Source of the DNA: Micromonospora sp. R77
Lineage (GTDB): Bacteria; Actinomycetota; Actinomycetes; Mycobacteriales; Micromonosporaceae
DNA length: 64,000 bases
Direction of reading: 5' to 3'
Assembly: GCF_022747945.1 (NCBI RefSeq)
Contig: NZ_JALDST010000001.1
Location: 2,356,001-2,420,000, forward strand
Shown here: piece by piece, positions 9,301 to 21,675 of the stretch
Numbering within the stretch: position 1 is the stretch's first letter
Layout of the letters: each line of letters begins with the position of its first letter
The notes under the pieces: model-generated
Database searches by the model: none
What the model was told of the DNA's origin: nothing
The model's input: the letters and a program-made list of their open reading frames with translations, nothing else
Position numbers and translations under genes: made by a program

Positions 9301-9332
9301 GACGCTAGGCCGGCACCTCGACAGGAGTCAAG

Positions 9333-9878
9333 TTGCTCTTCGCTCATGACACCGAGTGCGCCCTGGTCGCCACCGCGGCACTGGTCAACACCGCCGGACC
9401 CGACCGGGAAGGGCTGCCGGACGTGAGCGCCCTCCACGAGTTCCTCGCCGCCCACTCCTACAGCGGTCGGCACGAGCACAGCGAGGCCGAACTGCGCTCC
9501 GTACGCGCCCTGCGGCCCCGACTGCGCCGGTTCTGGTTCGCCGACGACGACGAGATCGTCGACGTCGTCAACGGCCTGCTCCGCGAGTCGCACGCCCTGC
9601 CGCAGCTCATCCGGCACGACGACGAGCCCTATCACGTGCACGCCGTGCCCCGGGACGCACCGCTGGCCACCCGGATGGCGGTCGAGGCCGCGATGGCGCT
9701 GGCCGACCTGGTCCGGATGGGCGAGCTGAGCCGGCTGCGCACCTGCGACCACCCCGACTGCGCCAACGTCCTGGTGGACCTGTCGAAGAACCGCTCCCGC
9801 CGGTTCTGCGACGGCGGCTGCGGCAACCGGGTCGCCGTCAGCGCCTACCGGGCCCGCAAGGCGGCCGGCCGCTCCTGA
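9333..9878 (+). CDS. CGNR zinc finger (ABATE) regulator
   Basis: A 181-residue protein. Residues about 1-130 match the ABATE-like helical domain (VNTAGPDREGLPDV, MALADLVRMGELSRLRTC). The C-terminal 45 residues form the treble-clef CGNR finger: CDHPDCANVLVD, RRFCDGGCGNR, then YRARK. Such proteins are predicted stress-linked transcription factors. The start is TTG 9333, preceded by AGGAG; no ATG or GTG gives a better N-terminus. It shares a divergent promoter with the EamA exporter. Its 3' end overlaps the convergent GNAT gene by 34 bases. Confidence 0.88.
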   Translation: MLFAHDTECALVATAALVNTAGPDREGLPDVSALHEFLAAHSYSGRHEHSEAELRSVRALRPRLRRFWFADDDEIVDVVNGLLRESHALPQLIRHDDEPYHVHAVPRDAPLATRMAVEAAMALADLVRMGELSRLRTCDHPDCANVLVDLSKNRSRRFCDGGCGNRVAVSAYRARKAAGRS

Positions 9879-10444
9879 CCCTCGGGACGCCAGTCCTCCC
9901 GCCGCAGTTCGTACTCCACCTCACCGTGCTCGGTGCCGGGGATCGGGTCGTCGAAGACGAGGTGGAGCGTGCGGACGTGGCGCAGACCGACCCTGACCAT
10001 GACCGACCGCGAGCGGCTGTTGACCGCCATCGTCTGCGCCCACACCCGCCGGACACCGACGACGGCGAACGCGTACCGCACCAGCGCCCGGGAGCCCTCG
10101 GTGGCGAGGCCGCGACCCCAGGCAGAGCGGCGCAGCCGGTAGCCCAGCTCGGCCTCGCCGCCGTCGTCGGACGGGTCCAGCGCGAACCAGCCCAGGAAGT
10201 CCCCGGTGGCGCGGTCGAGCGCCGCCCAACGACCGAGCGCGGGATGGCGGTCGTAGCCGGCGAGCAGCCGGGGCAGCTGCTCCTCCCGGACGGTGGCCTG
10301 TGGCGTGGGTTGCCCGCCGGTCAGGAAACGCATCACCTCCGGATCGCTGTCCAGCTCGACCAGGTGGTCCACGTCCGCCGTGGTGAACCGGCGCAGCCGC
10401 AGCCGCGCGGTCTCCAGCAGCACCCCGTCGCCGTCTGCGCTCAT
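9845..10444 (-). CDS. GNAT family N-acetyltransferase
   Basis: A 199-residue RimJ/RimL-type acetyltransferase. It begins with LETARLRLRRFTTADVD, has the FLGWFAL strand, the acetyl-CoA loop region SAWGRGLATEGSRALVRYAF, and ends with the VNSRSRSVMVRVGLRHVR segment typical of the group. Start ATG 10444 was chosen because the family opens close to LETERL; a longer in-frame start exists at 10480. It lies 46 bases downstream of fumC on the same strand and may be read from the fumC transcript. Substrate unknown. Confidence 0.87.
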   Translation of the reverse strand: MSADGDGVLLETARLRLRRFTTADVDHLVELDSDPEVMRFLTGGQPTPQATVREEQLPRLLAGYDRHPALGRWAALDRATGDFLGWFALDPSDDGGEAELGYRLRRSAWGRGLATEGSRALVRYAFAVVGVRRVWAQTMAVNSRSRSVMVRVGLRHVRTLHLVFDDPIPGTEHGEVEYELRREDWRPEGQERPAALRAR

Positions 10445-10490
10445 GGCCGGATGATGCCGCCCCGACACCGGCCCGGCCACGCATTTTCCA

Positions 10491-11891
10491 TCAGGGATGG
10501 GTCATCCGGAGCAGGTCCAGGGCCTCGTCGAGCTGGGTCTCGGAGAGCTTGCCCGAGTCCACGTGACCGCGCGCGATCACCACCTCCCGGATGGAGACCT
10601 GCTTGGCCAGCGCCTCCTTGGCGATCGAGGCGGCCTCGTCGTATCCGAGGTGGCGGTTGAGCGGGGTGACGATCGACGGTGAGCCCTCCGCGTACGCCAG
10701 GCAGACCTCGGCGTCCGCGACCAGGCCGACCACCAGGCGGTCGGCGAAGAGCCGGCTGGAGGCGGCCAGCAGCTTGATCGACTCCAGCAGGTTGCGGCCC
10801 ATCACCGGGAGCATCACGTTCAGCTCGAAGTCGCCCTGCGTGCCGGCGAACGCGACCGCCGCGTCGTTGCCGATGACCTGGGCACAGACCTGGCGCATCG
10901 CCTCGGCGACCACCGGGTTCACCTTGCCGGGCATGATCGACGAGCCGGGCTGGAGGTCCGGGATGCGCAGCTCGCGCAGGCCGGCGCGAGGGCCGGAACC
11001 CATCCAGCGGATGTCGTTGGCGATCTTGTAGAGGCCGACCGCGATGGTGCGGAGCTGGCCGGAGGTCTCCACCAGCGCGTCCCGGGCGCCCTGCGCCTCG
11101 AAGTGGTTGCGGGCCTCGCTCAGCGGCAGCCCGGTGGAGGCGCGCAGCTTCCCGATCACGGCCGCCGCGAACCCGAGCGGGGTGTTGATGCCGGTGCCCA
11201 CCGCCGTACCGCCCAGCGGCAGCTCGGCCAGCCGGGGCAGCGTCGCCTCCAGCCGCTCCACGCCGTAGCGGACCTGGGCGGCGTACCCGCCGAACTCCTG
11301 ACCCAGCGTCACCGGCGTGGCGTCCATCAGGTGGGTACGCCCCGCCTTCACCACCGTCTCGAACTCGGCCGCCTTCTCCTCCAGCGCGCCCGCCAGGTGC
11401 TGCAGCGAGGGGATCAGGTCGTCGGCCACGAACTGGGTGGCGGCCAGGTGGATCGAGGACGGGAAGACGTCGTTGCTGGACTGTGAGGCGTTGACGTGGT
11501 CGTTCGGGTGCACGTCCCGGCCCAGCTCGCGGCTGGCCAGGGTGGCGATCACCTCGTTGGTGTTCATGTTGGACGAGGTGCCGGAGCCGGTCTGGAAGAC
11601 GTCGATCGGGAACTGGTCGTCGTAGCCGCCCTCGGCCACGTGCGCGGCGGCGGCGGCGATCGCGGCGGCCACGTCCGCGTCGATCACCCCGAGGTCGCCG
11701 TTCACCTCGGCCGCCGCCCCCTTGATCTGCGCGAGGGCCTTGATCTGGGCGGGTTCGATGCCCCGCCCGGAGATCGGGAAGTTCTGCACCGCGCGCTGGG
11801 TCTGCGCCCGCCACAGCGCCTCGGCGGGCACCTCCACCTCACCCATCGAGTCGCGTTCGATCCGGTAGCCCGCTGCCTCTGGAGTCGTCAC
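10491..11891 (-). CDS. fumC: Class II fumarate hydratase
   Basis: A 466-residue homotetrameric, cofactor-free fumarase that converts fumarate to malate in the TCA cycle. It has the whole fumarase/aspartase fold, the [11 protein letters not shown] signature around residue 316, the substrate loop [14 protein letters not shown], and the [15 protein letters not shown] segment. The GTG at 11891 follows a weak GGATGG site and gives the usual family N-terminus; ATG 11900 is three codons earlier. A 17-base palindrome lies 65 bases upstream. A class I fumarase lies 4 kb away, so the genome has both enzymes. Confidence 0.95.
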   Translation of the reverse strand: MTTPEAAGYRIERDSMGEVEVPAEALWRAQTQRAVQNFPISGRGIEPAQIKALAQIKGAAAEVNGDLGVIDADVAAAIAAAAAHVAEGGYDDQFPIDVFQTGSGTSSNMNTNEVIATLASRELGRDVHPNDHVNASQSSNDVFPSSIHLAATQFVADDLIPSLQHLAGALEEKAAEFETVVKAGRTHLMDATPVTLGQEFGGYAAQVRYGVERLEATLPRLAELPLGGTAVGTGINTPLGFAAAVIGKLRASTGLPLSEARNHFEAQGARDALVETSGQLRTIAVGLYKIANDIRWMGSGPRAGLRELRIPDLQPGSSIMPGKVNPVVAEAMRQVCAQVIGNDAAVAFAGTQGDFELNVMLPVMGRNLLESIKLLAASSRLFADRLVVGLVADAEVCLAYAEGSPSIVTPLNRHLGYDEAASIAKEALAKQVSIREVVIARGHVDSGKLSETQLDEALDLLRMTHP

Positions 11892-11954
11892 GCGTTCCAT
11901 CCTGCCGCGCGCCGCGGTGACCTGCTCGGCAGAAGCGCAGATCGCTCGACGGAT

Positions 11955-11971
11955 CAAGTCGTATCGACTTG
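11955..11971. promoter_or_regulatory. 17-base palindrome upstream of fumC
   Basis: CAAGTCG (11955-11961), TAT, CGACTTG (11965-11971) is a perfect inverted repeat in the fumC upstream region. The placement suits a transcription factor operator. The regulator is unknown. Confidence 0.4.
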
Positions 11972-12086
11972 TTAGCGACCGTAGCGGCGAGTAACCTTGC
12001 ACCTGCCAGGGGCAATAGCCGCTGGAAGTGGACCCGGCAGCCTTCCGGACGGTAGGTGGGCCGGGTTTCGCGCTTTCCGGCCCGGA

Positions 12087-12632
12087 TCACACCTCGCGAA
12101 CCTCGGCGACGATCGGCCGCACGGCCGCCCGCCAACGACCACCCTTCGCCCAGGACCAGGCAACCGCATCCGGGATCGCCAAGAGGCACTCCTCGTGGGC
12201 CCGCATGTGGTCGTACCGGAGCTGATCCGCGATCCCGGCCAGCCTTACCTCCCGAAAGAGCAGGTCACGGTCGGCCTTGTGAGTGGAGTCGTCCTGCTCC
12301 AGCACCAGACGGGCCGCAGCGATCTTTGCCAGGTCGGCGACGAGAGCGACCAGACACGCGTCCCGAGCGGCCTTGACGCTGCGATAGCTGGTCGCGTCGT
12401 AGATGGTGACCCGCACGCCGAGGGGACGCAGCGCGGTGAGGATCTGGACGCGGCGATCGTCCCTCTCCTTGTGGAAATGGATCCTCCGCTGGCCAGGGAG
12501 GATCAGCTTCCGCACCTCCCGGCGGACTCCGACGACATCGCTCTCGATGACCACTGCGGCGGCCACAAGGAGACCTCGCTCCTTGGTCTCATCGACGAAC
12601 ACGTGCGGCTTCATCAAGGCCGTCCCGCTCAC
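12087..12632 (-). CDS. DUF3800-like putative RNase H-fold protein
   Basis: A 181-residue protein. It opens with HVFVDETKERGLL, like the VDES motif that starts DUF3800 and RNase H-fold proteins. Further family-like blocks are LPGQRRIHFHKE, LVLEQDDSTHKADR and a C-terminal DAVAWSWAKGGRW. Conserved acidic residues in the first and third blocks could bind metal, so a nuclease role is plausible but unproven. The GTG start at 12632 overlaps the stop codon of the preceding gene, so the two are translationally coupled; ATG 12614 is an alternative start six codons in. No close functional relative is known to me. Confidence 0.6.
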   Translation of the reverse strand: MSGTALMKPHVFVDETKERGLLVAAAVVIESDVVGVRREVRKLILPGQRRIHFHKERDDRRVQILTALRPLGVRVTIYDATSYRSVKAARDACLVALVADLAKIAAARLVLEQDDSTHKADRDLLFREVRLAGIADQLRYDHMRAHEECLLAIPDAVAWSWAKGGRWRAAVRPIVAEVREV

Positions 12633-13030
12633 ACCGACCGGTGCCGCAGGCTCTGCAACGAAGCGCCGGTCGCCGCCACGAAGAAGAATCCCCAGCCGTT
12701 ACGGTGCGGACTGACATCCGGGTTGTAGTGCTTGACGATCTCCCGCGCAGCTTGACTGGGGGTACGGAAGGATTGACCCGCGAGCGGGCCGGAGGTTATG
12801 TCTATCCGGCCCGGCCCAGGCACGAAGGACGCGTAGGTGCGGTGGCCGGCATAGTCCGCGTAGACCCGGACGGAGGCGGGCTCGGCCTCCTCCTCACCCG
12901 CCACAGGCGTGACCGTTGTCTGAGCCTGCGCCACCAGGCGGGCAACCACCTGCCCCTTGGTCATTCCCGCGATACCGGCAGCAAAGGCCAGGTACCTGTC
13001 GGTGGCGTCATCCACTTCAATCTGCGGCAT
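12629..13030 (-). CDS. Small protein with RAMA-like modified-DNA reader domain
   Basis: A 133-residue protein in two parts. Residues 1-40 (EVDDATDRYLAFAAGI, then MTKGQVVARLVAQ) look like a ribbon-helix-helix or other small dimerisation module. Residues about 52-130 fit the RAMA pattern: a Gly-rich strand pair, QSFRTPSQAAREIV, then RNGWGFFFVAATGASLQSLR. RAMA domains are predicted readers of modified bases in restriction and epigenetic systems. The ATG start has GGGAGG upstream, and an 8-bp-arm inverted repeat lies 45 bases before it. The gene overlaps the DUF3800-like gene. The assignment rests on motif shape only. Confidence 0.55.
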   Translation of the reverse strand: MPQIEVDDATDRYLAFAAGIAGMTKGQVVARLVAQAQTTVTPVAGEEEAEPASVRVYADYAGHRTYASFVPGPGRIDITSGPLAGQSFRTPSQAAREIVKHYNPDVSPHRNGWGFFFVAATGASLQSLRHRSV

Positions 13031-13074
13031 GCGGCAGCCCCTCCCACTCGGGAGCAGCTTACCGTTCGCAGAAC

Positions 13075-13100
13075 TTGAGAGGAATCAGCTCCCCTCTCAA
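13075..13100. promoter_or_regulatory. Inverted repeat upstream of the RAMA-like gene
   Basis: TTGAGAGG (13075-13082) and CCTCTCAA (13093-13100) are perfect 8-bp arms around 10 bases, in an unusually AT-rich patch. The position suits an operator for the minus-strand two-gene unit, possibly self-regulated by its small DNA-binding protein. Confidence 0.45.
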
Positions 13101-13279
13101 TCTCGAAAGAACTTAAAATTCTCTGTTCTCTAGGGTTGCCCGACGGTCGGCATCGGCCTGGTGACCTCGCCGGGTCTGACGCCTCGGTCGATACGGCCGT
13201 CCGAAAGTCCGGCGCGGTCGGGACAGTCATCTACTTAAGATCATGGAAGTCCACCACTCCCTTTCGGAGGCGAATCACC

Positions 13280-15706
13280 TTGCAGGTCAACGGGGGTTCT
13301 GCCGGCGTGTCCACGACACGTCGTCGGCGCGTGGCGCGCCGGTACCTCACCACGGGTCTCGCGGCCCTGCTCACCACCACGGGCGCCCTCGCGGTCACCA
13401 CCGCGCCGGCGTCGGCCCTGCTCAACTTCGTCCAGCCGGTCACCACCGCCTGGACCGACAACGCGCAGCCCACCCGCTCGTTCGCCGCCGAGGACAGCGC
13501 GGTGCCGGTCGGCACCTGGCAGCAGGCGCCGGGCGACAAGCACACCTCCCGGGCGTACTTCACCTTCGACCTCAGCGGCTACCAGGGGCAGCGGATCGTC
13601 AACGCCCGCGCGGTCACCGGCGAGCGGTCCGTCACCAACTGCGACAAGCCGCGCGAGCTCCAGCTCTGGCTGACCGAGAACCCGGCCACCGCACCCACCT
13701 GGAAGGACGCGCCCAAGGCGGTCCAGAAGCTCGCCGACCTGAACATCACCGGCCCGGCCTGCCCGGCCAGTTACCTGTCCGCGGCGATCACCGAGGTGGT
13801 GAGCAAGGCGGTCGCGGCGAAGCAGGACAAGCTCACCCTCATGCTGCGCATCGGCGAGCACGAGGACGGCCTGCAGTGGGGCCGTCGGGTGAACACGCTC
13901 GGCCTCTCGCTGGAGCACAACACGGCGCCGGACGTGCCCACCCGGCTCGCGGCCGGCGGCATCGCCTGCCGCGACGACCTCTTCATCGGTACGACCCGGC
14001 CGGAACTCCAGGCCGTGCTGACCGACCCGGACGTCAACGAGACCGGCGGCGGCGACCAGCTCCGGCCGACCTTCGCCTGGTGGCCGACCGACCGGCCCGC
14101 CGACCGGACCGAGTTCGCGTTCACCTCCCCGCTGCCATCCGGGTCCCGCTTCCAGTACCGGGTCCCGGACGGCGCGCTGACCGACGGCGGCACGTACGCG
14201 TTCAGCGTCCGCGCCACCGACCAGTACGGGGACACCTCCGCCTGGTCGCCGGAGTGCCGGTTCACCGTCGACACGAAGGTGCCGCCGGCACCCACGGTCG
14301 CCTCCACCGACTACCCGTCCGGCTGGGACTCGCCGGGTCACGGCGGTCCGGGCATCCCCGGGAAGTTCACCTTCAGCGCCCCGGGCGCCGACGACGTCGT
14401 CGGTTTCAGCTACGGCCCCTACGGCCCGGTCACCTATGTGGCCGCCGACGCCACCGGCACCGCCACCGTCTCGGTGACGCCGACCCGGGCCGGCCCCAAC
14501 CGGCTGTACGTCCGGGCGATCGACCGGACCGGCAACAGCTCCTCGGAGACGGTCTACGAGTACCGGGTGCGGAACACCGCACCGAAGATCACCGACGCGA
14601 ACCCGACCGGTGGCTTCGGTGAGCCGCGCGAGCTGACCTTCACGCCGGGCATGGAGAACGTGGTCTCGTACACCTGGCGGCTCAACGACGGCACGCCGGC
14701 CACCGTGCCGGCCGCCGCGGACGGCACCGCGAAGGTGACGGTCACGCCCCGCCGGGGCGGCCCCAACACGGTCACCGTCACCAGCCGCACCTCGGACGAC
14801 GTGCCCAGCGGCACCGGCGAGTACTACTTCTACCTGGCCAGCACGCCGACCATCTCCTCGCCCGACTTCCCGCTGGACGGCGGGGACGGCCCCCTCGCCG
14901 GCACGCCGGGCACGTTCACCTTCGCTCCCGGCATGCCCGGGGTGACCGAGTACGTCTGGTCGGTCAACGGCGGCGAGCAGCACACCGTCGCGGCGGGTCA
15001 GGACGGCAAGGCCACCGTCACGTACACGCCGACCGAGGCGGGCTTCCAGTGGATCGAGGTGTTCAGCCGGACCGCCGACGGTGACGAGTCGGAGACCGCC
15101 TCCGGGTACTTCGTGATCTTCTCGCACGCACCCGAGGTCAGCTCCACCGACTATCCGTCGTACTCGGAGTCCGGCGGCCCGGGGGTGACCGGCAGCTTCA
15201 CCTTCCACCCGGCCCGCGACGGCGTCACCGGCTACGTGTACGACTTCGGTGACGGCCCGAAGACGGCGGCGGCAGCGGCGGACGGCACCGCGACGATCAG
15301 CTGGACGCCGCAGTCGTACCCGGTGGACACGCGGGGTCTGGTGCGGCTCAAGGTCCGCGAGAAGATCGGTGACGTCGTCTCCGACGAGACCGAGTACCTC
15401 TTCTACCTCGGCCAGCTCGCCCCGACCGTGACGAGTGAGGACTACCCGTCGAGCGGTGGGGGCGCGGGTGGACCCGGCATCGCGGGCAGCTTCACGCTGA
15501 CCGCGCACGTGCCGGGCAGCACCGAGTTCGTCTACCGCTTCGGCACCGAGGAGAAGACCGTGCCGGCCGGCCCCGACGGTACGGCCACCATCACCCTCAC
15601 CCCGACCGAGGTCGGCGACAACTACCTGTACGTCTCCAGCCGGACCGCCTCGGGTATCACCTCCGGGTTGGGCGCGTACTGGTTCCCGGTGGCCAACCCG
15701 GGCTGA
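13280..15706 (+). CDS. Secreted DNRLRE-like protein with five internal repeats
   Basis: An 808-residue exported protein. The signal peptide has a basic RRRRVARR start, a hydrophobic core and an APASA cleavage region. Residues about 55-220 resemble the DNRLRE domain found in large surface proteins (AWTDNAQPTRSF through TLMLRIGEHE). A fibronectin-like stretch follows. Then come five repeats of about 90 residues, each opening near the pattern SxDYPS/SPDFP, with GTFTFxPG in the middle and DGTATVTxTP later. The TTG start at 13280 has GGAGG nine bases upstream and gives a clean signal peptide. It is probably a cell-surface or extracellular structural protein; the function is unknown. Confidence 0.75.
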   Translation: MQVNGGSAGVSTTRRRRVARRYLTTGLAALLTTTGALAVTTAPASALLNFVQPVTTAWTDNAQPTRSFAAEDSAVPVGTWQQAPGDKHTSRAYFTFDLSGYQGQRIVNARAVTGERSVTNCDKPRELQLWLTENPATAPTWKDAPKAVQKLADLNITGPACPASYLSAAITEVVSKAVAAKQDKLTLMLRIGEHEDGLQWGRRVNTLGLSLEHNTAPDVPTRLAAGGIACRDDLFIGTTRPELQAVLTDPDVNETGGGDQLRPTFAWWPTDRPADRTEFAFTSPLPSGSRFQYRVPDGALTDGGTYAFSVRATDQYGDTSAWSPECRFTVDTKVPPAPTVASTDYPSGWDSPGHGGPGIPGKFTFSAPGADDVVGFSYGPYGPVTYVAADATGTATVSVTPTRAGPNRLYVRAIDRTGNSSSETVYEYRVRNTAPKITDANPTGGFGEPRELTFTPGMENVVSYTWRLNDGTPATVPAAADGTAKVTVTPRRGGPNTVTVTSRTSDDVPSGTGEYYFYLASTPTISSPDFPLDGGDGPLAGTPGTFTFAPGMPGVTEYVWSVNGGEQHTVAAGQDGKATVTYTPTEAGFQWIEVFSRTADGDESETASGYFVIFSHAPEVSSTDYPSYSESGGPGVTGSFTFHPARDGVTGYVYDFGDGPKTAAAAADGTATISWTPQSYPVDTRGLVRLKVREKIGDVVSDETEYLFYLGQLAPTVTSEDYPSSGGGAGGPGIAGSFTLTAHVPGSTEFVYRFGTEEKTVPAGPDGTATITLTPTEVGDNYLYVSSRTASGITSGLGAYWFPVANPG

Positions 15707-15722
15707 CCGGCAACCCCACGGA

Positions 15723-15760
15723 AAAGGGGCGCCGGGTGGGATCCCACCCGGCGCCCCTTT
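15723..15760. terminator. Bidirectional terminator
   Basis: A perfect 38-base palindrome (19-base arms centred at 15741/15742) flanked by AAA and TTT runs, between the converging DNRLRE-like and class I fumarase genes. It can act in both directions. Confidence 0.9.
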
Positions 15761-15775
15761 CGCGTACGTCGCGGG

Positions 15776-17443
<1,668 letters not shown>

Positions 17444-17509
17444 GAACGAAAAGCCTAGGGCAGACCCGTCGATCGGTGGCACCCGCCGGTCCGTGCTGGG
17501 ACCCCGCTC

Positions 17510-18931
17510 TCACCCACCGTCGGGGCAGAGCTCCCGCTTGGGTCCGCAACTGCCCTCGTCGGAGGGGCGCCCGGAGGTGCCGCCGGGGTTCTGGCCGGGG
17601 ATCTGGTCGGGGACACCGCCCTGCTCGGGCGGGGACTGGACGGCGGAACCGGCGCCCCAGCGGACGTACCCGATCTCCCGGCCCTCGCCGATGACCATGC
17701 CGCCCGGGCCGACCGCGAGCGCCTTCGCCGAGGTCCGCAGCTGCACCAGCTCCCGACCGGTACGCGGGTCCACCGCGATCAGCCGGGACGGCTTCTCCTC
17801 CGCGATCACCGCCGCGTACGGGGTCAGCGCCGCGCCGTTCCGGCCGCCCGCAGCCCGGCTCCACCGGGTCCGGTCGGCGGACAACTCCCGGCCGCTGATG
17901 GACCGCTTGTCGGCGCTGCGCACCAGCGCCCACCGGTCGTCGACGGCGAGCAGCTTCTCCCCGTCGGCGCCGACCTGGAGGAACCGGCCGTCGTACCCGT
18001 CGACCACCGCCTCCCGGCCGTCCGGCGCGACCCCGATCAGCACGTTCCGCGCGCCCTGCGGGTCCTCCCGTTGCACGCAGCCGGCGCTGTCGGCGGTCCG
18101 CAGGTTGAGCCCGGCCCGCCGCCACACCTCCTGGCCGGTGGCCGGGTCCCGGGCCGACACGGCGAAGTAGCAGGCACCGTCGCGGGAGGTCGCGGTGATC
18201 CGGAGCAGCCGGCCGCCGATCACCACCAGCCGTTCCTCCCGCCCCGGCTGCACGTTCTGCAGCACCCGGCCGGTGGCGGTGTCCACCACGTGCACCCGGC
18301 CGTCCACCGGGAACCCGAGCAGTGGCGGGACCGACTCGGGGCCGGCGACGCCCTGGTCGATCCGCTGGGCGGTGAGCCGGCGGGTGCCGAGCAGGTCGGG
18401 GTTGTCGGCGAGCAGCCCGGCGTGCACGCCGGGCAGGAAGGCGGTCCACAGTGGTTTCGTGCCGCGCGGCTCCCAGGCGCTCAACGTGCAGTCGGTGGGC
18501 TCCACGCAGTGCACGTCGAGCAGCAGGTTGCGGTACGTCCAGACGGCCACCGCGGCACCGTCGCGGCGGCGCACCACGCCGGTCGTCGGGTCGAGCAGCT
18601 CGTACCCCTTTTCCAGGAGCTTGCCCACGGCGACGACCGCGTCCCGGTCGCCGCCGGCCACCGCGGCCCAGTCCGCCTTGCGTTCCCAGAGCTGGGTGCC
18701 GGTGACCAGGCTGCGGGCCTCGACCCGGGTACGCTGCTCGACGATCACGGTGTCGCCGGCGATGGTGACGCTCCTCGGGGTACCGCCGACCCGCTGCTGC
18801 CAGACCACGTCCGGCTCGGAGATCGGCCGGCTGCGCCCGACCCAGTCCCACACCCCCGGGAACGGGTTCCACACCCCCGTCGCCGCGAGCACCACCACGG
18901 TGACGAGCCCCAGCAGCACCCACCCCCGCAC
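17510..18931 (-). CDS. Membrane-anchored PQQ-like beta-propeller protein
   Basis: A 473-residue protein with an N-terminal hydrophobic anchor (WVLLGLVTVVVLA) and a series of propeller blades shown by recurring DPxTG and D-x-RTG motifs (LDPTTGVVRR, VDTATGRVL, ARDPATGQEVW, IAVDPRTGREL). PQQ enzyme catalytic residues are not evident, so this is likely a binding or scaffold protein outside the membrane. The start is uncertain: GTG 18931 has AGGGGG upstream, but GTG 18946 and ATG 19009 are in frame. A second propeller protein of the same kind lies at 23.8-25.1 kb. Role unknown. Confidence 0.75.
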   Translation of the reverse strand: MRGWVLLGLVTVVVLAATGVWNPFPGVWDWVGRSRPISEPDVVWQQRVGGTPRSVTIAGDTVIVEQRTRVEARSLVTGTQLWERKADWAAVAGGDRDAVVAVGKLLEKGYELLDPTTGVVRRRDGAAVAVWTYRNLLLDVHCVEPTDCTLSAWEPRGTKPLWTAFLPGVHAGLLADNPDLLGTRRLTAQRIDQGVAGPESVPPLLGFPVDGRVHVVDTATGRVLQNVQPGREERLVVIGGRLLRITATSRDGACYFAVSARDPATGQEVWRRAGLNLRTADSAGCVQREDPQGARNVLIGVAPDGREAVVDGYDGRFLQVGADGEKLLAVDDRWALVRSADKRSISGRELSADRTRWSRAAGGRNGAALTPYAAVIAEEKPSRLIAVDPRTGRELVQLRTSAKALAVGPGGMVIGEGREIGYVRWGAGSAVQSPPEQGGVPDQIPGQNPGGTSGRPSDEGSCGPKRELCPDGG

Positions 18932-19093
18932 CCCGAGCCCCCTCACCCCGCACACGCTAGCCACGAACTCCCCCACCCCCACCCCCCGCGCCCGCGTGTC
19001 GCCCACCATTCGCGTCGATCTTGGAGTTGTGGTCCGCGCTTCGTCCCATCGGCCCGTTATGCGCGGGGCCACCACCCCATGATCGACAGCAGG

Positions 19094-20917
<1,824 letters not shown>

Positions 20918-20928
20918 CACTGTCGAGC

Positions 20929-21597
20929 GTGACGCAGCCTCCGAACACCACGCCGCCCGGCACCCCCCAGGGGTACGTCCCGCCGAGGCAGTCCGTCCCA
21001 CCGACGTACGCCGGGATCCCGGCCTATCCGGCGGGCGGCCCGGCCCGGCCGCCGTACCCGGTCCTCGCCCCGCCCCCGGTGGCGCCGAACGGTCAGCCGC
21101 TGGCCAGCTTCGCCGACCGGCTGCTGGCCTGGATGATCGACACCGCGCTGGCGACCGCGGTCGCGGTCGTGCTCTTCGTGCCGGTGTTCATCTGGCTCTT
21201 CCAACGAATGTTCAGCGAGATGGACCGGCTCGACGCCGGCACCGAACCGGACCCGACCCGGTTCATGGGCGAGTTCCTCCTGCCCATGCTGATCGCCGAG
21301 TTCGCCGTGTTCGCGGTGCTCCTGGGCTTCTACTGGCTCTACCACGTGGAATACGCGCACCGGACCGGCCAGACGCTCGGCAAGAAGGCGATGAAGATCC
21401 GGATCGTGCCGCTGGACCCGGCGCAGACCCTCACCCGGGGGATGGCCGGCAAGCGCTACCTGATCGAGTTCGTGGCCGCCTCGCTGGTGCCCTTCCTCAA
21501 CTACCTCGACGGCTTCTGGCAACTCTGGGACAAGCCCTGGCAGCAGTGCCTGCACGACAAGTTCGCCGGCACCGTCGTCGTTAAGGTTGCACCGTGA
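20929..21597 (+). CDS. RDD family membrane protein
   Basis: A 222-residue protein. A Pro-rich cytoplasmic tail (about 65 residues) precedes an RDD domain with FADRLLAWMIDTALATAVAV (first helix with the Arg-Asp signature), a second helix LIAEFAVFAVLLGFYWLY, the GQTLGKKAMKIRIV loop and a third hydrophobic stretch. RDD proteins are of poorly known function; some are linked to ion stress. The GTG start at 20929 gives 11 bases after the hppD stop, so co-transcription with hppD is likely. Its stop codon lies within an intercistronic repeat. Confidence 0.85.
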   Translation: MTQPPNTTPPGTPQGYVPPRQSVPPTYAGIPAYPAGGPARPPYPVLAPPPVAPNGQPLASFADRLLAWMIDTALATAVAVVLFVPVFIWLFQRMFSEMDRLDAGTEPDPTRFMGEFLLPMLIAEFAVFAVLLGFYWLYHVEYAHRTGQTLGKKAMKIRIVPLDPAQTLTRGMAGKRYLIEFVAASLVPFLNYLDGFWQLWDKPWQQCLHDKFAGTVVVKVAP

Positions 21598-21647
21598 GCG
21601 TGAGGAGCGAGCCGGGTTTGCGAGCCCCGCAGTCGCGAACCAAGGAG
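21594..21647 (+). repeat. Stop-codon-anchored intercistronic repeat, copy 1
   Basis: A GTGAGCGTGAGGAGCGAGCC beginning, a middle with TTGCGAGCCCCGCAGTC, and a final AAGGAGG. Its TGA (21595-21597) is the stop codon of the RDD gene. Further copies occur at 36.2-36.4 and 53.1 kb, with a degenerate one at 57.2 kb. Confidence 0.8.
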
Positions 21648-21675
21648 GCTCAGTGAGCGTGAGCGTGATGACGCG

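Noticed and set aside
13241..15508. Open frame of 755 codons on the minus strand across the DNRLRE-like gene
   Set aside because: Arg/Gly/Val-rich shadow; the plus strand has a signal peptide and repeats.
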